Source: Saururus chinensis
Lineage: Eukaryota; Streptophyta; Magnoliopsida; Piperales; Saururaceae
NCBI GenBank assembly: GCA_035235625.1
Contig: CP141142.1
Location: 44,805,644 to 44,869,643 of the forward strand
Direction: 5' to 3'
Length of the DNA stretch: 64,000 nucleotides
The notes below the pieces were generated by a model. That model worked only from the letters and a program-made list of their open reading frames with translations, had not been told where the DNA came from and did no database searches. Both the position numbers and the translations under genes were made by a program. This document shows, one piece after another, positions 47,535 through 59,672 of the stretch; the stretch's first letter is position 1; every line of letters starts with the position of its first letter.

Positions 47535-47925
47535 TAATATTTTAATCTTACAAAGTTGTGCATGTTGTACCCTGTAGATAAAGGTGATCATTGACAAAGT
47601 TGGTGTTGCTATTGTTGAGAATGCATGGTATGATGCAAATCAAGTGCTAGATCATATCTTGGATGGTTATAAAAAGGTAAGGCTCATATTGTTATGGAAG
47701 CATATTGAGCATCATGTTGAGGCTTATATACAAGTTCATATATTATTGCAATTGTTGTATGTCAATGCATCCACTCAGAGTAAAGGTTGGGATAGGGCTC
47801 TTCTAGAGTACATAATAGCCTTGCTTACTAGTTCTTCACCAAAAGGTAAACTACCAAAATACAAAAGACTCCGGGAGATTACATGTCCAGGTAATATTTC
47901 TTCATGATATCTGTCTGCCAGCTTT

Positions 47926-48979
47926 TGTTGGACCATGGTATGGGCTCGGGCCCGGTTTAGTCCAACATGTCACGGTCCGAGTGAACCGGTACGGGTCACA
48001 TGGTCCAAGGGTGGTGGGGGTAGATGCGCCAACACCACTTGATTCCTTGTTACACATAATTCGTATGGGACCCACACAATGTGTGCATTTACACATTGTG
48101 GGGCTTAGTTGCGCAAATTAGGTGTTGGAGGGTAGGACACGTAGTAAGCGTAGGGTCAACCCTGTCGCGGGCTTGGCCGTGTGCAGGGGGGTTCAGGCCT
48201 CCGCGGGCTCTGTAAGACAAAACCCGCACCCATTGTGTATGACCCTTTGTATTAAGCCAGTGTTTTAGCATCTAAGCTCATTGTCTTGAGCCCGTTTAGT
48301 GAGCCCATGAGAGGATGTCTATTTCTGGCACGTGCTATATTTGGAAAGGAAGAGGATTTATGGAGAGGGAGAGAATAAGGGAGAATATTCTCCCTTATTC
48401 CCATTTAGAGAATGGGGCATCCCCCCCTTGGTTTGGATTATGGAATTCATTTGAATTCATTCTTGACTCTCCCCTCTCTCTCTCTCTCTAGTCCACCCCC
48501 TCCTCTCTTCTTGGTTGTGAGTGGCCTTCTCTTGTCCAAGGGCTGGCCGCCCCCTTCTTCTTCCTCTAGACTCTTCCTTCCTTCTCCTATGGTGGGTAGT
48601 GCAAGTTTGGAAGAGGAGCTCACTAATTTGAGGCTTCAAGGAGAGGCTTTGCTGAAATTGACTCCAAGATCAAGGCTAGAAGGGATCAACACATAAATCG
48701 TTGAAGGTAATCTTTGCTTCTCTTGTTTGGTTGATTAGATCTATAATTTGGTGGATTAGATCTTTAAGAAGAGGGCATGCTAGGGCTGGATCAAGCCCAA
48801 GGTCAGTTCGTATCATCCCATCTTAATTAGTTTTCCTTTGATTGATTGTATGTGATGCATGTATATTGCTAATTATTGTTAGAATTTGCATGCTTATGTT
48901 GTAGGTCATGTAAAGATTGGATTTTTTGTGTGCGCCACCTCTCCCACTACTGCTTCCGCTGCTGGCCGGCCACTCTACA
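47926..48979. mobile_element. solo LTR in the last intron of copy B, 1054 bp
   Basis: Starts TGTTGGACCATGG at 47926, ends CACTCTACA at 48979, target duplication GCTTT at 47921-47925 and 48980-48984. Copy C is uninterrupted at this site (GCCAGCTTTGTCATC near 60307). Contains a CT-rich run at 48470-48490. Noncoding. TGTTGGACC starts are common among Ty1/Copia LTRs, so Copia is a guess. Confidence 0.92.
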
Positions 48980-49129
48980 GCTTTGTCATCAACTACATTA
49001 TAATTTAGAGGTCTTTTTAATCCTATCTAGTTTGCACATATATGAACCACCACACAGGTAGCAATGAAAGATTCAAATAACCCATCTTTAATTTTCTGTA
49101 ACTTGATGTCTATCATAGAAATTCCTCCC

Positions 49130-49260
49130 CTCCAGCTTTGGCCGCCCTTAGCTTTGGCTCCCTTCTACCTTTTATGGGCAAGAAGATAGGTGGAGGAGGT
49201 GGCGGAGAGCCAAAGTTGGAGCAGGAGAGGGAGGTCGTTTATAGAAAATAAACATTGGGT
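49130..49260. mobile_element. small inverted-repeat element in the last intron of copy B
   Basis: CCCCTCCAGCTTTGGC at the left and GCCAAAGTTGGAGCAGG at the right are inverted. The equivalent in C is at 60450-60570. Noncoding MITE-like insertion older than the duplication. Confidence 0.55.
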
Positions 49261-49486
49261 TGAAGATTGGAATTACTTTCACTGTGGCACATATATAGTA
49301 GTTCACATGTATGAAAGTCTAGTTTGATTGTTAGCCATACATTTTGGGCATTTTGATTGACTTAGAATCTATTTTGGGCAAATATTTTATAATCTATCAT
49401 AAAGTTGTCAGTTCATTGTGCTCCTTTTAGATTTTGCTTATGAATAATATCCTTTTCAAATATAGAGTAATGTGAAGCTATTGATT

Positions 49487-49794
49487 GGAAGAGTTTTTCA
49501 TGTTCCCCTCTTATAATGAGCCTAACATAAAAAATACATGAGAGCTCTTGATATTTGAGATCGATAGTGCATATAATAGCACACATTAGTATCAGTACAA
49601 TTTATGTTAATTAATGTACTTTAGCATGTGCACCGTCGATCTCATAGATGAAGGGATCCTATACATTTTTTACGTTGGGCTCTCACTTATGCTAATGTGT
49701 GTTAACATGTGCATCTTCAATCTTAAATATTAAAGGCTCTCATATATTCCTTACATTGGGCTCATTGACAAAGGGGAACACTAAAAACACGTCC
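49487..49794. mobile_element. family-M Mutator-type MITE in the last intron of copy B
   Basis: GGAAGAGTTTTTCATGTTCC at the left and AACACTAAAAACACGTCC at the right. Internal motifs ATAATGAGCCTAACATAA and TACATTGGGCTCATTG mark the family, with one extra internal tail repeat. The C copy is at 60836-61141 with a clear 9-bp duplication. Confidence 0.75.
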
Positions 49795-49813
49795 ATTTAT
49801 TAATGAGTATTAT

Positions 49814-49833
49814 GGGGGGGGGGGGGGGGGGGG
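49814..49833 (+). repeat. homopolymer of 20 G
   Basis: An uninterrupted G run followed by AAGGGGAAG, right after the MITE. The C copy has no such run at the matching place. Length may be uncertain because of sequencing. Confidence 0.8.
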
Positions 49834-50503
49834 AAGGGGAAGTTGACTTTGTGGCTTATTCAGATCTTAAATCTTAATTATGGTATTTTGTTATGCATTC
49901 ACCTATTTGAAACATCAAAATTTTCCTTACCAAAGCCCCGTGAGCTCTTAATATGGTACATAGAGGCCAATTTAACATCTATGTACTATGTTGATCTATA
50001 TACCATATTAAGAACCCTATGCATCAACTTCTATGTACCATGTTGTTGGCCCTATATAACATAATCACGGGGCTTCGGTCATTAGTGCCCAGACGCATTC
50101 TTTGAACGCACTCCATTCCAAAAGTTGAAACATTGATAAAGGTCCTGTTAACTTGTAAAAAAAAGACTAATATAACTTTCTTACACACTGGTTCAACCCA
50201 TTGCTAATTGTCGCAGTTGACAGTGATTGGCTGGTTCCACTTTGGAATACCAAACGTTTATCGCAAGCCATACCTAGCTCCTTCCTTGAAGTACTAAAGA
50301 AATGCGGGCACATACCACACGAAGAGAGGGCAGACGAGTTCCTTTCAATTGTTGACAAGTTCCTTAAGAGTCATGTGTTGGAAGGCACTCATGCAGGGCA
50401 GGGACTCGCATGGTCGCAATGGACAAGAACGTCAGCCCACAAGACCAAGTCGCAAAACCTGCCCAAAAATAGGAAAGCGCATAGCTACGCCGAACTAGTT
50501 TGA

Positions 50504-50837
50504 AGGGGATGCTGCTTTAAAATTCTGGACAGGCAATAATTGTGTTGTATGCATATCTTAGTATTTTACCAGCAAAGCTATAAAAAATTACACATGGACA
50601 TTTGGTTGGTGGGGCTATGTGCCGCTAGCACGTGGCTTAGCCAGCAAGCATGCACCTTGTACCAAGGTCAACAACGATCGTGCATCACACGCTTCCACAC
50701 TAGCCAAACGAGTGCAAAATGGTAGGCACACACACCACCAGTCAATAGGCACAATAACATGTGTGCACCGCTTGTATACAACCAAACACACGCACCTATG
50801 TGCCGCCTAGGCACAATCCCAAGTGTAGCTTCATGAC
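50504..50837. other. 3' flank of hydrolase copy B
   Basis: Matches 61830-62110 of unit C (TGGACATTTGGTTGGTGGGG, AGCACGTGGCTTAGCCAGCA, CACACACCACCAG). No gene seen. The right limit of recognisable B/C homology is about 50790. Confidence 0.6.
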
Positions 50838-51034
50838 GGAAGAGTCTTTTTTGTTTTTCATTGTTAATGAGCCTAATAAAATTAGTTATGCATGAAAGTC
50901 ATTTATCTACGAGATTGACGGCTTCCTATGCTAACATGCACTAATGTGTACATCATAAATCTTAAATATTAACGGCTCCTCATAGATAAATTACGATGTG
51001 CTCATTGTTAAAGGGGAGTATAAAAAACTCTTCC
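50838..51034. mobile_element. family-M Mutator-type MITE with perfect 9-bp target duplication
   Basis: Starts GGAAGAGTCTTTTTTG at 50838, ends AAAAAACTCTTCC at 51034. CTTCATGAC is repeated exactly at 50829-50837 and 51035-51043. 197 bp, noncoding. Best-defined member of the family; the 9-bp duplication assigns it to the Mutator superfamily. Confidence 0.92.
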
Positions 51035-51789
51035 CTTCATGACAAAGTTATTTAACTATAGTACGAGGATCACACACTTCTTTGTTGAAAGACTGTCCTT
51101 TATACTTTTTATCCTTCCCTTCATGAGGTCATATAGTGTACACTTAAAGGATAATTACACATTGTAATTATTAGCAAGAATATACATGTATAATTCATAT
51201 AAATATGATTAGATAAGATAAGATAAATTAAATTAAAAATAAAGTATGTATTGAAAAAATATTTTCTTTGCATGCTATAATTAATTGCAATACATGCTTT
51301 GGATCAAAATGATTATAAATTATATACATAAAATTTTTGTATTTCCCCAAATATACTCTTAGTAAGTAATTATAAATCCAAATATCATAAACTAAATATT
51401 ATGTCATAGGTAAGCGAAAATAATGATATTCAAGGACTTTGTATCGTAGAACATCCATTCATATTCAGGACTAGTTTAATGGCGAGTCTTATTTAATAGA
51501 GCTCTTTGAGAGTTTTCCAAGAGCGTAAAAAATATATGAATCTTAACGTGGATAATATAGGAAATAATGAAACTATTATCGAGAGGTATGTTTTACATGT
51601 AGGGTTCACATAGTTTGAGAAAACAAAGTCATGTGAGATCTCATTTGATAGAGTTTGTCCAAAATTTTCTTATAATGATATCAAGAATGCGCAAATCCAA
51701 CTTCGGGAATGCAAGATATAATATTACAAAGTTAAAAATAACATAACATAAAAATAAAATCCATGTTACATTAGCCCCTAGTATTATAT
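51035..51789. other. AT-rich intergenic sequence
   Basis: No gene, no clear repeat. It has features of a scaffold-like AT-rich spacer only. Confidence 0.4.
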
Positions 51790-52160
51790 TGATATGTCAA
51801 ATATCGTATTTTCGATAACATGCTATGGCAAATATTGTATTATTGATAATACGCTATAGCGAATATCATGTTATCGATAATACACTTTGGTGAATATCGT
51901 ATTATCAAATATACGATATAGAGGATATCATAGCATATTGTATTATCAGTAACACGCATTATTAGCATATCATGTTATCGATAACACGTTATGGTGAATA
52001 TCATGTTATCAATAACACACTATGGAGAATATCATGTTATCGTATATGCAATATAGAGGATATCATATTATGGGTTGTCGGCTCAAAGAATACATATTGT
52101 ATAATCAATAATATATTTTATTAACATATCATGTTATCATATATACGATATGGATTAAAT
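51790..52160. repeat. 31-bp minisatellite with palindromic core
   Basis: About ten degenerate units of about 31 bp (one longer), such as AATATCATGTTATCGATAAC followed by ACACTATGGTG. The core GTTATCGATAAC is a perfect palindrome in several units. Every fourth or fifth unit is a variant with ATACGATATAGAGGATATCA, suggesting a higher-order period near 125-130 bp. Confidence 0.75.
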
Positions 52161-53167
52161 GTTGGATACAGGCCATGTAGAGCATGAAATCTTTGGTTCG
52201 TTTAGTGGGAGTCATCCTCTCGTTCTCACATTCTTGAAAGTCTACTAGGAACCAGTTTTTGGATTGAAATCGGGAGGTGGCTTGGTCCTTATTCATTCTC
52301 TGGAACACATGATTAAGAAGGATAAATTTTTTACTTTCTATTGATCATCTTTAAGTGGGTTCTTTGTTTTTTGTATGTTGTATGGGTTTATTTGTGACCT
52401 AAGGGTATATTTGTCCTAAATTAGGTCATATGGAATTAAGTGTTAAAATCCAAGGAATATGGAATATTTGTATATTGAGCCAGGTAATATGGAAAAAACT
52501 CTGTTATCTATTCGATATCTCTATGGAAGTAGTCCTCAAACTAAGAACCATAAAAATCTACCAATTGTGCTAGCGATAGTTGTTGCCTTACCATCAAACC
52601 ATATGTTATGATATTCCTTAAGTGAGAAGTCGATGGATGGCAGCGTTACACTAGTGGCTTTGTAAAGGGGGAGGGGCAGTGAATGTGGCTCTACCATGGT
52701 GGCCGATAAGGTTAATAATCTATGTAGTAGGTACAACATCATATCTATTTATTATGGGAAGAAAAGTCTCCCACTCCTGTTTAAGCCGCCTACCCCTCTT
52801 AACACATTGGTGGATAGTTGGTGGAAATCTACTATCTATGTATAGGAGGGTCGGCCGGCTAAAATAAGGGGTAACAGATTCCTCATCCTTTACTTTGGTA
52901 TCTAATTGCGTTCGTGAACTTAGTTTCAAAATATTTAGAGGTCATGCTTTAACGGCCAATTGTGCTTTCTAGGCATGTTCTTAAACTATAAATTAAGGAA
53001 TTAAAATGTTCTTTGAAAATGTTATGACCACACACCAAACATATGCCATGATGAAGGCACTCATGTCAGTATTTGGGCATGGGGCCACACATCATGAGAC
53101 TTGTGTGGTAAATATTCCTGGTCGGGAGTAGTTGTAGCATTATTCAATATTTATAGAAATGATAGAT

Positions 53168-53409
53168 ACTATAAAAAAAACTAGCAACAACAATGTAACA
53201 ATAATGACGGCTCATCGAGTTGTCGCTAATAGAGACTACCTACGACGGCTACCTCTTGTAGCCGTCGGTATTGACAATTATCTACGATGACTACTTATTT
53301 CCATCGTTAATGACCCAAAAATTCCACTTTCTACTCACGTTTCTAGCTTGCAAATAAAAAATAGCGACGGCTAAATTTAGCAGCCGCTTTTTATTATTTT
53401 TCAAGTGGA
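53168..53409. mobile_element. possible CACTA-type MITE, unit C only
   Basis: TACTATAAAAAAAACTAGCA at the left and, inverted, CACTTGAAAAATAATAAAAA at the right. The interior has repeated GACGGCTACC/AGCCGTCG motifs, a pattern common in CACTA ends. Unit B lacks it. Ends are approximate. Confidence 0.45.
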
Positions 53410-53480
53410 CAAGGTTGAGCCATCAATTTGACAAACTATATCAGTAGCGGCAAGTCGTCAGACAATTAGACTAACAAAGA

Positions 53481-55127
53481 AGGAAATTGGGCAAAATAGC
53501 CCTTCAATATAATTTATTACACAAAATGTCCCCTACTTTCAAGTATACACAAAATGGCATTGTGCACATGTAAACCTTCACACATGCGGTGTAAATTGTC
53601 TAAAATACATCTTTCTCATTTCATTCTTTTTAGCTTCACCAACTCACTGTTTCTCATTTTCACCACTTTCGGCTTAAGCTTTGCCGCCTCTGCTACCGAC
53701 ACTTCCACCTCCACCACCAATGTTATCGTCTTTGCCAAAGGCTCTGTTTCATCCAATTTCATCTTCACCTTCTCCGCCACCATCACCTTCTCTTCCTCCC
53801 CTCTTTTGTCACCTCCTCCTCTTTTTTTTCCTTCTCTCCTCCTCCTATTCCTTTTCCCCATCTCCTCCCCCTCCCCCTCCTCCTTCTCATCCTCTTCCTC
53901 CTCATTCTCTCCCTCCACTCCTCCTCTCTATCCTCCTCCCCTTTCCCTCCTCAGTCTCCTCCTCTTCCTCCCTATCAGAATCTAACAAGGTCAATCAATA
54001 AACCTACCAGTGGAGCTATTACATTTAAAAAAAAAAATTATCTACAAATTCTTAAAAAATAAACTTGTAAACATGTTAAACTACTCAAAACCAAGAGTAA
54101 GTTTGATTTGTACTTGATTATGAGTTTTTTCTAATGCTAACTCAAACCTTGACTTGACAGTCGACAATAAAATTTATTGCATGCAATAAAAGAGGATATA
54201 AGATAACGTTATGAGTGATAATGCCACCCCAAGTATTTACAATGAACTATCTAAATAAACTACATTGATAAAATAAAATAAAATAAATTTTAAACATGCG
54301 ACTATTGACTGTCAGTTGTCGACTGTCATAATGTTTGGGGCCGAAGACTACCTTCTTCTTTTGTGTCAGTAGTGAGAATCTTCTTCTCTGACACCGACTA
54401 TCTTTTACTTATGTGTGATAGTAGACAATCGAGACATTCCATAGTTGAGACAGCAAACAATCACATTTTTAAAATTTATTTTATTTTTTATTTATTTATG
54501 TAATTTATAAATACTTAGGGAGACATTGTTCCTCATAATGTTATCTTATATCCCCTTTATTCAAGCAAATCTGATGATTGTCAATTGTCAGTAGAAGTTT
54601 GGGTTAGTGTTAGAGAAATCAAGTACAAACAAAACTTACTCTTGGATTTGAGTAGTTTAAGATTTGAGCTTTTAGAGAATAGAAAAAATCAAAATTTTAA
54701 TAGCTTCACCTGCTAGTTTATAATTGGTCTTTTTAGATTTTAGCAAGGAGGAAGAGGAGATGATTGAGGAGGATGGAGAGAGAGAGAGAGAAAGAGAGAG
54801 GAGGAAGATGAAGAGGAAGAGGAGGTGGCAGAAGAGGGGAGGAGGAAGAGGTAAAGACAAAATCAGATGAAATGAAGCTGATGACAAAGGTGATGAAGTT
54901 AGTGGTAGAGGCGGCAGAGTCTGTGGCAGAGGCGGCTGAGCCGGTGACAGAGGTGGTAGAAATAAGAAAGAGTGAGTTGGTGAAGTCAAAAGAAATAAAA
55001 TAAGAAAGGGGTATTTTAGATAATTTATGCCTCATATTTTAAATACATGGCCATTTTGTGTATTACTTAAAAATATGAGATAATTTGCATAATACATTAT
55101 ATTAAAGGGCTATTTTGGTAAACTCAT
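53481..55127. mobile_element. Mutator-like foldback element, unit C copy (uninterrupted)
   Basis: About 1.65 kb, almost wholly palindromic. It starts GGAAATTGGGCAAAATAGCC and ends with GGGCTATTTTGGTAAACTC. The pyrimidine-rich block (53690-53960) mirrors a purine-rich block (54735-54960). The inner sequence CCAAGAGTAAGTTTGATTTG at 54090 mirrors AAACTTACTCTTGG at 54640. Flanks TAACAAAGA and CAACAAATA match at seven of nine. No transposase. Pre-dates the B/C duplication, since both units have it at the same site. Confidence 0.82.
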
Positions 55128-56911
55128 CAACAAATAATTAATCAAATAATGGAGATGACTGATTATCTAATGTGTCCCAATGCCTGCCCAACTGTCTTAT
55201 TACTAGCCATAGGTAGAGGACGATAGGTTTCAAACAGTTCAATGTTCAAGACAGCAAAATAATATTTTGCACTATCAAATTGAAAAAAATAACATAGCCT
55301 ATGTCTTTTCAAAAAAGGAAAATCTTCCTTGTTTATATTTCCACCAGTTTTTCATATTCTGCCTTTTTAAGTACCAAATTAAAAGTGCAATAACTTTGCA
55401 GCCATTTTATTTTTATGACATCTTGATTCACTCAGAAACTTTAAAACTTCTATTTGGGTGTTGGATATTTTTGGAAGTGAAATTTTTTGGAATTGATTCC
55501 AAATATTTAGCCTTAAATGTGAATTATGGTTGGTAATAATATTTTTTAAAATAAATTTGAAGTCAATTCTAATTTTAAAACTTTAAACTAATATAATTTA
55601 TCTCTCGAACTCGGATATGTATGTTCTTAGTACTATTATGCTCTTAAAGCTGAGTTCTATCAAAAAGATCCCAAAAAGGCAAGTAATTTTAAACTTTTAA
55701 AGTGGGCCCTATCTATATGGTACACTTCTTGAAGCTCAAATCGAGGCTCAAATCGAGGCTCAAATCAATATAAGAAGTAATTGTTGAAAAATAATAAATT
55801 TTTTTAATTTTCAAAATAGGGGTTGAGAGCCGAAATTGACAAAATAACCTCACGAGGTGATTCGGTGATTTCGATCGATTCTAACTCGAAACAACTTGAA
55901 ATCAATTTTCAGGCAAAATTTTTAATTTAGCCCACATTCTATACACAAACATTATTCTGATAATTCGAACTGAATTTGAGGCGGAATTAATGAAATTTTA
56001 CATAAATTCTATACACAAACAACCCCTTAAAAGATGACAATTTTGGACTTCAACACAAAAGCATAATTAATTACTCTTGAATCTTAAATATTTCGTATTG
56101 GGATAAGATTGACTAAGTCCTATCCCATTCCAACTCAGCAAATGGGGCCCACACATAACCACTCTCTCCCTCACACCTCTCTTCCGTTTCAGGTTAAATA
56201 ACGTGGGTACAAACCCACTGACCCAACAACCACATCGCCTAGAAATGGTGAGAGGGAAACTTTAAAATTAGATCCAATAGTTCTCATGTTCCCTCCCTCC
56301 ACATGTCTTTTGGTGATACAATCTAATCATGGAATATGACCAGGAGAACATTTCTCACATACATAGGGCATGCTGCATGCTATCTATTTTATTATGTTAC
56401 TTATGAGCAAGCTGGAATATTCTTAATCCTTTCAACCATAAATTGCACTTAACAAACATAGCCTGAAAAATATACATAGCATAAAAAATGTTTCTATCAC
56501 TTGATGGGACGGGAGTATATGCATAGTTAAGTCCTCAACTACCGTGTAGTTAAGTGCAACCACCATGTAGTTAAATACAACTACCTAGGGGTTTTTATAT
56601 GTTTTCCACTTTCTATGAGCCCACCATAGGAAATGCCGGGGAAGTGTTTATTCATGAGATTAACGGTACACACTCTAGTGTGCATTAACATAAAATATGC
56701 TAATATACGTATTGTCGATCTTAAATATCAACACTTCTTAAGCATTATTATTATACTGGGCTCACAGAAAGTGAGAAGCATACCTTCCTTACCCAAGGTC
56801 GGCAATTGTAGTCAAAGTGTGTGCACTAATTACGAAGGCGGCTATTTAGCTTGAAAATTCCTACATCCTCATCTGAACAATCGGATTCCATGGCCAATCA
56901 TATCTCTGTCT
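55128..56911. other. upstream region of hydrolase copy C
   Basis: No gene. 55440-56030 is an insertion relative to B (B is continuous near 42895), with ends CTATTTGGGTGTTGG and CACAAACAACCCC that resemble a hAT-type MITE. It contains three copies of GCTCAAATCGAG (55733-55765). A degenerate family-M MITE lies at about 56588-56785. Confidence 0.5.
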
Positions 56912-56919
56912 CTATAAAT
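56912..56919 (+). promoter_or_regulatory. TATA box of hydrolase copy C
   Basis: TATAAATA in GTCTCTATAAATACACTGTG, aligned with 44287-44294 of B, with a CCAAT (56892-56896) 16 bases upstream. About 105 bases before the first ATG at 57023. Confidence 0.6.
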
Positions 56920-57022
56920 ACACTGTGACTTAGTTTGGCTCACGACATGAGCCCTCCCTTGCATTATTTGCTCTGCTCCATTCTCCCCACCCCAGCACAA
57001 TCCTATCCCTCGAAGGCTTGCC

Positions 57023-57118
57023 ATGATGCGTGTATTCCCCAAATGGGTTCTTGGGTTTGAACCAAATACTGCCTTCTTTAGTGGGTCTGCCGCTGAATTC
57101 TCCGGCAAGATCCCTTAA
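57023..57118 (+). other. possible first exon or leader of hydrolase copy C
   Basis: Begins ATGATGCGTG and reads MMRVFPKWVLGFEPNTAFFS and about 11 more residues to TAA. Compared with B, a short deletion removes TTCTTGTG, including the only GT nearby that could have been a donor. Coding role uncertain. Confidence 0.35.
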
Positions 57119-58278
57119 CTTCTATTTGGTTTACACATTCCAGCTTCTTTTTCTCTTTGGTGTTGGGTTGGCAATCTTCTTATTAGAGGATATCTAAAAT
57201 ATATTGCTTGTATTAGTTAAAGGTCATGGTCATTAATCATATGCTCTTTTTGGGTTGACACTTGCTTAAGCATTTGACTGTTTAATTTTTAAAATTGTTA
57301 AATTTAGTTTATTTTGAAAAATTAAATAGAGTTTTAATTAATTTTAAAAAAATAAATAAGCTATCAATGTGAAAATAGAGGGAGCACATGGTAAACTTTT
57401 AAGCCTTGTAGTTTATTTAAGCTTCCAGCAGGTACACGTGACTTTTTCTTCGTTTAAGAGATAGAGACCACATAGGTCATATATAAGCAAGATATTGTTA
57501 TCTTTCATATATTAGATAAATATTATTAATTAAGCAAAAAGGCAATTCTATATAATCGCGAATCTATTGATAGCCTAGGCCCGGTTACAGAGACCACACA
57601 AACGCACACCATATCAATGCCAGCGACAAGTGACTTTAAGTATTTTCAATGTATATGATTCAGAAGGATGGGCAGGTGGCCACATTAATTGCCCAAGATA
57701 ATAACCAGAATGAAGAGGGATGATGTGTAGGGAGTGAGACTGTACTAAATAAGGTTAAGAGGAATTATATTTGGGTAGTGAGGTTTATAAGTAGAATAAG
57801 GGTTAAGAGTAGAAGTGCCAAAGGTCGGCCCGGTCCTTTACTATTAAGCCCGACTTATTCCTAATAGAGCTCGGCCGCATATGTAGACTTGGCCGAATCG
57901 GGCCGGATCAGGTTTAGCTTGAACAGATTCGAGAGGGGCTAGGCCTATTGGACCCTAAACATGATTATGCCCATAAAGCCTTTTGGCTTCTGTAGAATTA
58001 TTTTTGTAAAAAAATATTTTTTTTTCATTTTTAGGCCACTTAAGGTCGTGCGAGGCTTAACTTTGGAGATGAGGGTGATGGTTAGAAGTAAGGTCTACAA
58101 TAGCAGCTAAAATAAAGAGAAATTCACGTGTGAGATTTTTTAAGTACAGAAAATTTTACAACTTTAAATGTATATTATATGTAATTGGGGATATTTTAAA
58201 ATTATATATGAGCAAATATAAAAAGATTATTATTATAAAATATAATATATCTCCCCTAACCTGCTCTAAAATCTGCAG
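57119..58278. other. probable first intron of hydrolase copy C
   Basis: 57119-57600 matches B 44500-45010. 57610-58240 differs from B and has no recognised gene; 57820-57960 is relatively GC-rich (GGCCGAATCGGGCCGGATCA). The tract before the exon, CTCCCCTAACCTGCTCTAAA, matches B. Confidence 0.5.
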
Positions 58279-59672
58279 AAAGTGTGATATACCATGGAAA
58301 TAGGCAGAAAACGTCTACTGTAGCTGGCACGAGTTACTGGACGCTTCAGTACTGGCTGATCCAGACAGCTGTTTCTATGAATTCAAAGGTGTACAGATCC
58401 ACCACAAAGTATGCGAAGGAGACAAAGACATCATTCTGCCATTCCAGGCTGTGCATTCTCAACCCGCTATGAAATATGAACGTGCTGCATATCCCATAAT
58501 ATTATTGCATGGCTTTGCTGCTTCTGTGTTCTCATGGGACCGAATACTGCAGCCACTTGCAAAGATGGCTGCTACAAAAGTTCTTGCCTTTGATAGGCCG
58601 GCTTTTGGGCTTACTTCAAGACCAAACTTACATGGTGATTCAAGCTTGGGAAGTGAGGCTGATAGAGAAATCAATCCATATTCAACTGCGTTTTCTGTCC
58701 TGGCGACATTATCATTCATCGATTCCTTAAAGTCAGAGAAGGCTATTATTATGGGGCATGTTATGTCCAGTAATCACTAGAAGCGCAACTAAAAGGATTT
58801 TCAAACTAGACCTATTCTTAAGCCTTATGGTCCTTGCTTCTGTGGTAAAACTGAATCTCCTGTTTCCTGCGACTTGAACAACTGGATGCAGGCACTCAGC
58901 TGGCTGTATAACTGCAGTGAACACTTACTTCGAAGGTCCAGAACATGTTGCTGCTCTGATCCTTGTGGTTCCTGCTCTCGTGGCCCCGCGCAATGCTGTA
59001 AAAGAAGTTGAAAGGAGCAGGGAAAACAAGATATATAGAAGATGAATTTTTCAACATTGACAATCAGAAGAACTTATTTGTGCACATTGAATTGATCGTA
59101 TCTCTGCTGTTCGAGTACATGGCACAAATATCAGTGCAAATGCTGGAGAAGATGGCGGAAGTAGTTGGCTCTCTTTATAGGAAAACTTTGTCAGCATTTC
59201 TTCGATCCATTTTTACAGTAATGCTGGTGAGTCATAATGCCATAGCTAGCCAGAATTTATAATTTTATTGGGGAATTTGGTAATCTTTTTCGTGAGGTGA
59301 GGCGTATTGCAAATGAAGGTATGTGAAAATATACTTCATATAACAAATTTAGGAGAGCAGTGTTAGGAATAGTTTTCATGCTGCCTAGCCTAAGAAATAG
59401 ATAGGAACCCTTAATATTTAAGATTGACTGCACATATTATAGCGGAAGTTAATTAGTACCAATACTATTGACACTAATATGCACTAGATGTACGCTATCA
59501 ATCTCATAAATAAAGGCCTCCTATCCATTCCTTACGTTGTGCTCATTGTCATTGTCACGAGGGAACATTGAAAATGCTTCTACCGTGTTGAGTGTTAAGC
59601 TTGCTTGAAGAGTGATGATTAAAATTTATTTTGCTTGTGTTCTTTTTCAGGAAATAGGGGCTTTATTATATA

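Larger units (their letters stand above)
45649..50503 (+). pseudogene. alpha/beta-fold hydrolase, copy B (five visible exons, decayed)
   Basis: Exons: 45649-46142, 46277-46611, 47578-47676, 47771-47890, 50202-50503. Exon 2 carries LLHGFAASVFSWDRILQPLA (oxyanion HGF) and FDRPAFGLTSRPN. Exon 3 opens with the nucleophile elbow GHSAG and APERVAALILVAPA. Exon 4 has NAWYDANQVLDH and exon 5 KGWDRALLEY. The last exon has VDSDWLVP (acid) and CGHIPHEE (His). Damage: a net 7-base insertion after YEFK near 45765; a frameshift in exon 3 near 46425 shared with C; exon-5 acceptor GCAG changed to GCAT plus a 1-base deletion (GAGTAAAGG); last acceptor CCAG changed to CCAT. A Copia-like solo LTR sits in the last intron. 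Substrate unknown; likely soluble esterase-type. Compare copy A (sound) and C. Confidence 0.85.
28853..50790 (+). repeat. segmental duplication, unit B
   Basis: Blocks match unit C (52502-62150) in order and strand: 28853-29035 with 52502-52700, 30032-30572 with 52703-53470, the Mutator-like foldback element, the hydrolase promoter and all its exons, and the 3' flank with AGCACGTGGCTTAGCCAGCA. B is longer because of solo LTR X and its nested elements, the 29036-30031 block, and the Copia-like solo LTR. Confidence 0.88.
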
